From contig NZ_CP040762.1 in assembly GCF_004683865.2 (NCBI RefSeq), forward strand, positions 124,001 through 188,000: a stretch of 64,000 bases of DNA, written 5' to 3'. Origin of the DNA: Paracoccus liaowanqingii (GTDB lineage: Bacteria > Pseudomonadota > Alphaproteobacteria > Rhodobacterales > Rhodobacteraceae). The notes beneath the pieces are model-generated. The model did not search any database, was not told the origin of the DNA, and saw only the letters and a list, made by a program, of their open reading frames with translations. Numbering within the stretch: position 1 is the stretch's first letter; each line of letters starts with the position of its first letter. Below are positions 62,371 through 64,000 of the stretch, piece by piece. The position numbers and the translations under genes are program-made.

Positions 62371-63746
62371 GAGATATACGCAAAAGTTGGTGACGCCTGA
62401 TCAAGCGGCATTTTGAAGTTGGCGGATGCCGTCCCTGAACTCAACCCCTGCGATGACCTCGGGGAGGCGGTTCTGGCCGTCGAGTTTGCGCCATTTTTTC
62501 TGTGCCGACATCATCAGCTTGAACGCCATGGCCAGACCGGTCTTGCGGCTCAGGCAGCCCTTGGTGCGTTTTGTGCGATGCCGAACGGTGGCGAAGGTGC
62601 TCTCGATCGGGTTTGACGTCCGGATGTGTTTCCAGTGCTCGGCCGGGAAATCGTAGAAAGTAAGCAGCGCGTCCCGGTCCTTGACCAGCTTGGCGACCGC
62701 CTTGTCCCATTTCACACCATAGGTTTCGATGAAGAAGTAGAAGGCGACGTTGGCCTCGGCTTCTGTTTCGGCCTGCCAGATGTCGTGCAGATGGCCCTTG
62801 GCCTTTGCCTGCATGGACTTCGGCAGCGCGTTGAGCACATTCATGGTCTTATGGACCCAACAGCGCTGTTCCCGTGTCGAGGCGAACACCTCGCGCAACG
62901 CGCTCCAGAACCCCAGGGCGCCGTCGCCGATGGCCAGTTTGGGGTCCTGTTTCAGGCCACGCCGTTTGAGATCGAGCAGCACCTCGCGCCAGCTTTGCGT
63001 GCTTTCACGAAAGCCGTCGGTCATCGCCAGAAGCTCCTTGCGGCCGTATTCATCGGCACCCACGATCACCAGAACACATTGCTTTTCCTCAGCCATGCGC
63101 GGCTTGAAATACACGCCATCCGCCCAGATGTAGAGAAACCGCCGCGAGCCGAGGTCGCGTTTCTGCCAGGCCTCGTAGTCCTGCCACCAGTCAGCCTTCA
63201 GCCGCGTGACGGTCTTGGCAGACAGGCCCTTAGCGTTCGGCCCCAGCAGCGCTTCCAGCGCCTCGGTGAAATCGCCCGTGGACACGCCCTTGAGGTAAAG
63301 CCACGGCAGCAGCTCCTCGACCGATTTCGCCTTGCGCAGATACCGCGGCAGGATGCTGGGCGTGAAGGTGATCTTGTCTTCGCCAACGCCCCGATCCCGC
63401 ACGCGCGGCACTTTCACGGGCACCGGGCCGATGCCGGTAATCACATCGCGCTCCGGCAGGTGTCCATGGCGAACCAGACGCGCCCGCCCGTCATCAAGCC
63501 TTTCCTTGGAAAAGGCGTCCATGAGCGTGGCCAGCTCGGCACGGATTGCCTGTTCGATCAGCTTACGTGCGCCATCGCGGATGACATCCGTGAACGCGTC
63601 GGCGCTAAATCCCGATGGATCGGGCAGATGGGTGATGGTAGTATCTGACATGTGGCATATCCCTTTCTCGACAGAGAATTGACGGCGCGTGAACACCGCC
63701 ATGATATGCCGCCCCTCAGGGCATCACCAACTTTCGCGCGTTTCTC
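62371..63746 (-). mobile_element. IS256-family insertion sequence
   Basis: About 1.38 kb containing one transposase gene. Imperfect inverted ends are GAGATATACGCAAAAGTTGG at the left and GAGAAACGCGCGAAAGTTGG inward from the right, both followed by TGATGCC-like sequence. An 8-bp target repeat was not found (left TATCGACC, right TGCTAGCG), so the exact boundaries may differ by a few bases or the flanks have been rearranged. Confidence 0.85.
62401..63651 (-). CDS. IS256-family transposase
   Basis: 416 residues from the ATG at 63651 (MSDTTITHLPDPSGF). DDE residues are visible in LYIWADGVYFKPRM (first Asp), AIGDGALGFW (second Asp) and HIRTSNPIESTFATVRHRT (Glu), with the conserved CWVHKTMNVLNALPKS between. 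It is open throughout and probably active. Confidence 0.96.
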   Translation of the reverse strand: MSDTTITHLPDPSGFSADAFTDVIRDGARKLIEQAIRAELATLMDAFSKERLDDGRARLVRHGHLPERDVITGIGPVPVKVPRVRDRGVGEDKITFTPSILPRYLRKAKSVEELLPWLYLKGVSTGDFTEALEALLGPNAKGLSAKTVTRLKADWWQDYEAWQKRDLGSRRFLYIWADGVYFKPRMAEEKQCVLVIVGADEYGRKELLAMTDGFRESTQSWREVLLDLKRRGLKQDPKLAIGDGALGFWSALREVFASTREQRCWVHKTMNVLNALPKSMQAKAKGHLHDIWQAETEAEANVAFYFFIETYGVKWDKAVAKLVKDRDALLTFYDFPAEHWKHIRTSNPIESTFATVRHRTKRTKGCLSRKTGLAMAFKLMMSAQKKWRKLDGQNRLPEVIAGVEFRDGIRQLQNAA

Positions 63747-63819
63747 TGCTAGCGTCAGTTTATTGGTGACGGACATGCGACAAACGACATGTTCGCTTTG
63801 AGGCAGAAAGATAGCGACA

Positions 63820-64000
63820 GTGAAACAAATCAATTCCACATTCCGCCTATGGCGCCATGTTCTAATAGTCATGGTGCTACTTGTTTCGCCGGCAACCGCC
63901 GCGCCGTTCGCGGCCTATGTCATGGACGCACGCACGGGCGAGGCCATTTATCAGCAGAACGCAAACACAAGACTACATCCCGCATCGCTGACCAAGATGA
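63820..64000 (+). CDS. D-alanyl-D-alanine carboxypeptidase, N-terminal part (cut by window edge)
   Basis: Starts with GTG at 63820 (MKQINSTFRLWRHVLIV). A signal peptide (VLIVMVLLVSPATAAP, cleavage after TAA near residue 28) is followed by the peptidase S11 opening FAAYVMDARTGEAIYQQNANTRLHPASLTKM, where SLTK holds the catalytic serine and lysine. It would trim peptidoglycan pentapeptides in the periplasm. The gene runs off the window, so its length and C-terminal domains are unknown. Confidence 0.88.
   Translation, partial: MKQINSTFRLWRHVLIVMVLLVSPATAAPFAAYVMDARTGEAIYQQNANTRLHPASLTKM

Noticed and set aside
62363..63754. Target-site duplication for the IS256-type element
   Set aside because: TATCGACC and TGCTAGCG do not match, and shifting the boundaries by a few bases gave no repeat.
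1..64000. CRISPR arrays, tRNA or rRNA genes, prophage or plasmid replication genes
   Set aside because: None were recognised on either strand by reading; absence is not proof, and a tRNA scan would be needed to exclude a tRNA.

Overview
The window reads as a high-GC alphaproteobacterial segment. The protein families (TTT and TRAP transporters, PobA/PobR, DUF2934 and DUF6880 proteins, Rhodobacterales-type small membrane proteins) point to Rhodobacteraceae, most likely Paracoccus or a close relative. That assignment is inference from gene style; no rRNA, tRNA, CRISPR array or replication origin was seen. The many transporters, catabolic genes and insertion sequences (IS21, IS66, IS481 remnant, IS256) suggest an accessory region or a large plasmid.

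Region 1 (1-14.1 kb) is aromatic or carboxylate catabolism. It holds a tripartite tricarboxylate transporter (tctC-tctB-tctA, the last cut by the window edge), a LysR regulator, and a TRAP transporter (dctP-dctQ-dctM) placed directly after a cytochrome P450 / [2Fe-2S] ferredoxin / ferredoxin reductase set. The P450 gene carries three frameshifts. A divergent LysR gene, an aldehyde dehydrogenase, 4-hydroxybenzoate 3-monooxygenase (pobA) and an AraC-type PobR follow. Together they suggest uptake of an aromatic acid, oxidation or O-dealkylation by the P450, and conversion through 4-hydroxybenzoate to protocatechuate.

Region 2 (14.1-27.3 kb) is patchy: a gene-poor kilobase, a TonB-dependent receptor, small membrane proteins, a tctA fragment with a strong terminator, an IS21-family element lying against a truncated RecD2-like helicase, an AT-hook/DUF2934 protein, a DUF6880 protein, a BLUF photoreceptor with an unusual active site, a 5'-truncated histidine kinase and two small hypotheticals. 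Region 3 (28-38 kb) has a CHASE4-GGDEF-EAL protein, a complete Dpp/Opp-type ABC importer (dppA-D-F-B-C), a divergent sugar isomerase/epimerase-like TIM-barrel gene, and an orphan hexapeptide acyltransferase.

Region 4 (38-42 kb) is nested mobile DNA: an IS66 element with a perfect 8-bp target duplication sits inside an already decayed IS481-type transposase, next to a LacI-family remnant. Region 5 (42-50 kb) is a compact uncharacterised catabolic cluster: LacI regulator, sugar-type ABC importer, phosphotriesterase-like lactonase, glutamine-amidotransferase-like protein, PfkB kinase, BtpA-family protein and a TenA-like protein lacking the usual cysteine. Region 6 (50-58 kb) has an AT-richer Tat-exported SGNH-like protein, a TTT transporter joined to gluconokinase and a GntR/LacI repressor with a tandem operator, and a Gfo/Idh/MocA oxidoreductase. 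Region 7 (58-64 kb) has a DksA-like zinc protein, UspA, a SulP transporter with a possible structured leader, a NYN-domain protein, an IS256-type element and the start of a D,D-carboxypeptidase.

The most unusual signal is a palindromic sequence of about 40 nt found twice, once inside the IS21 istA gene (20452-20494) and once inside the IS481-type transposase (41109-41148). The copies are nearly identical, have 8-bp arms and a 7-nt loop, and each breaks the reading frame of its host gene. This looks like a small mobile palindromic element.
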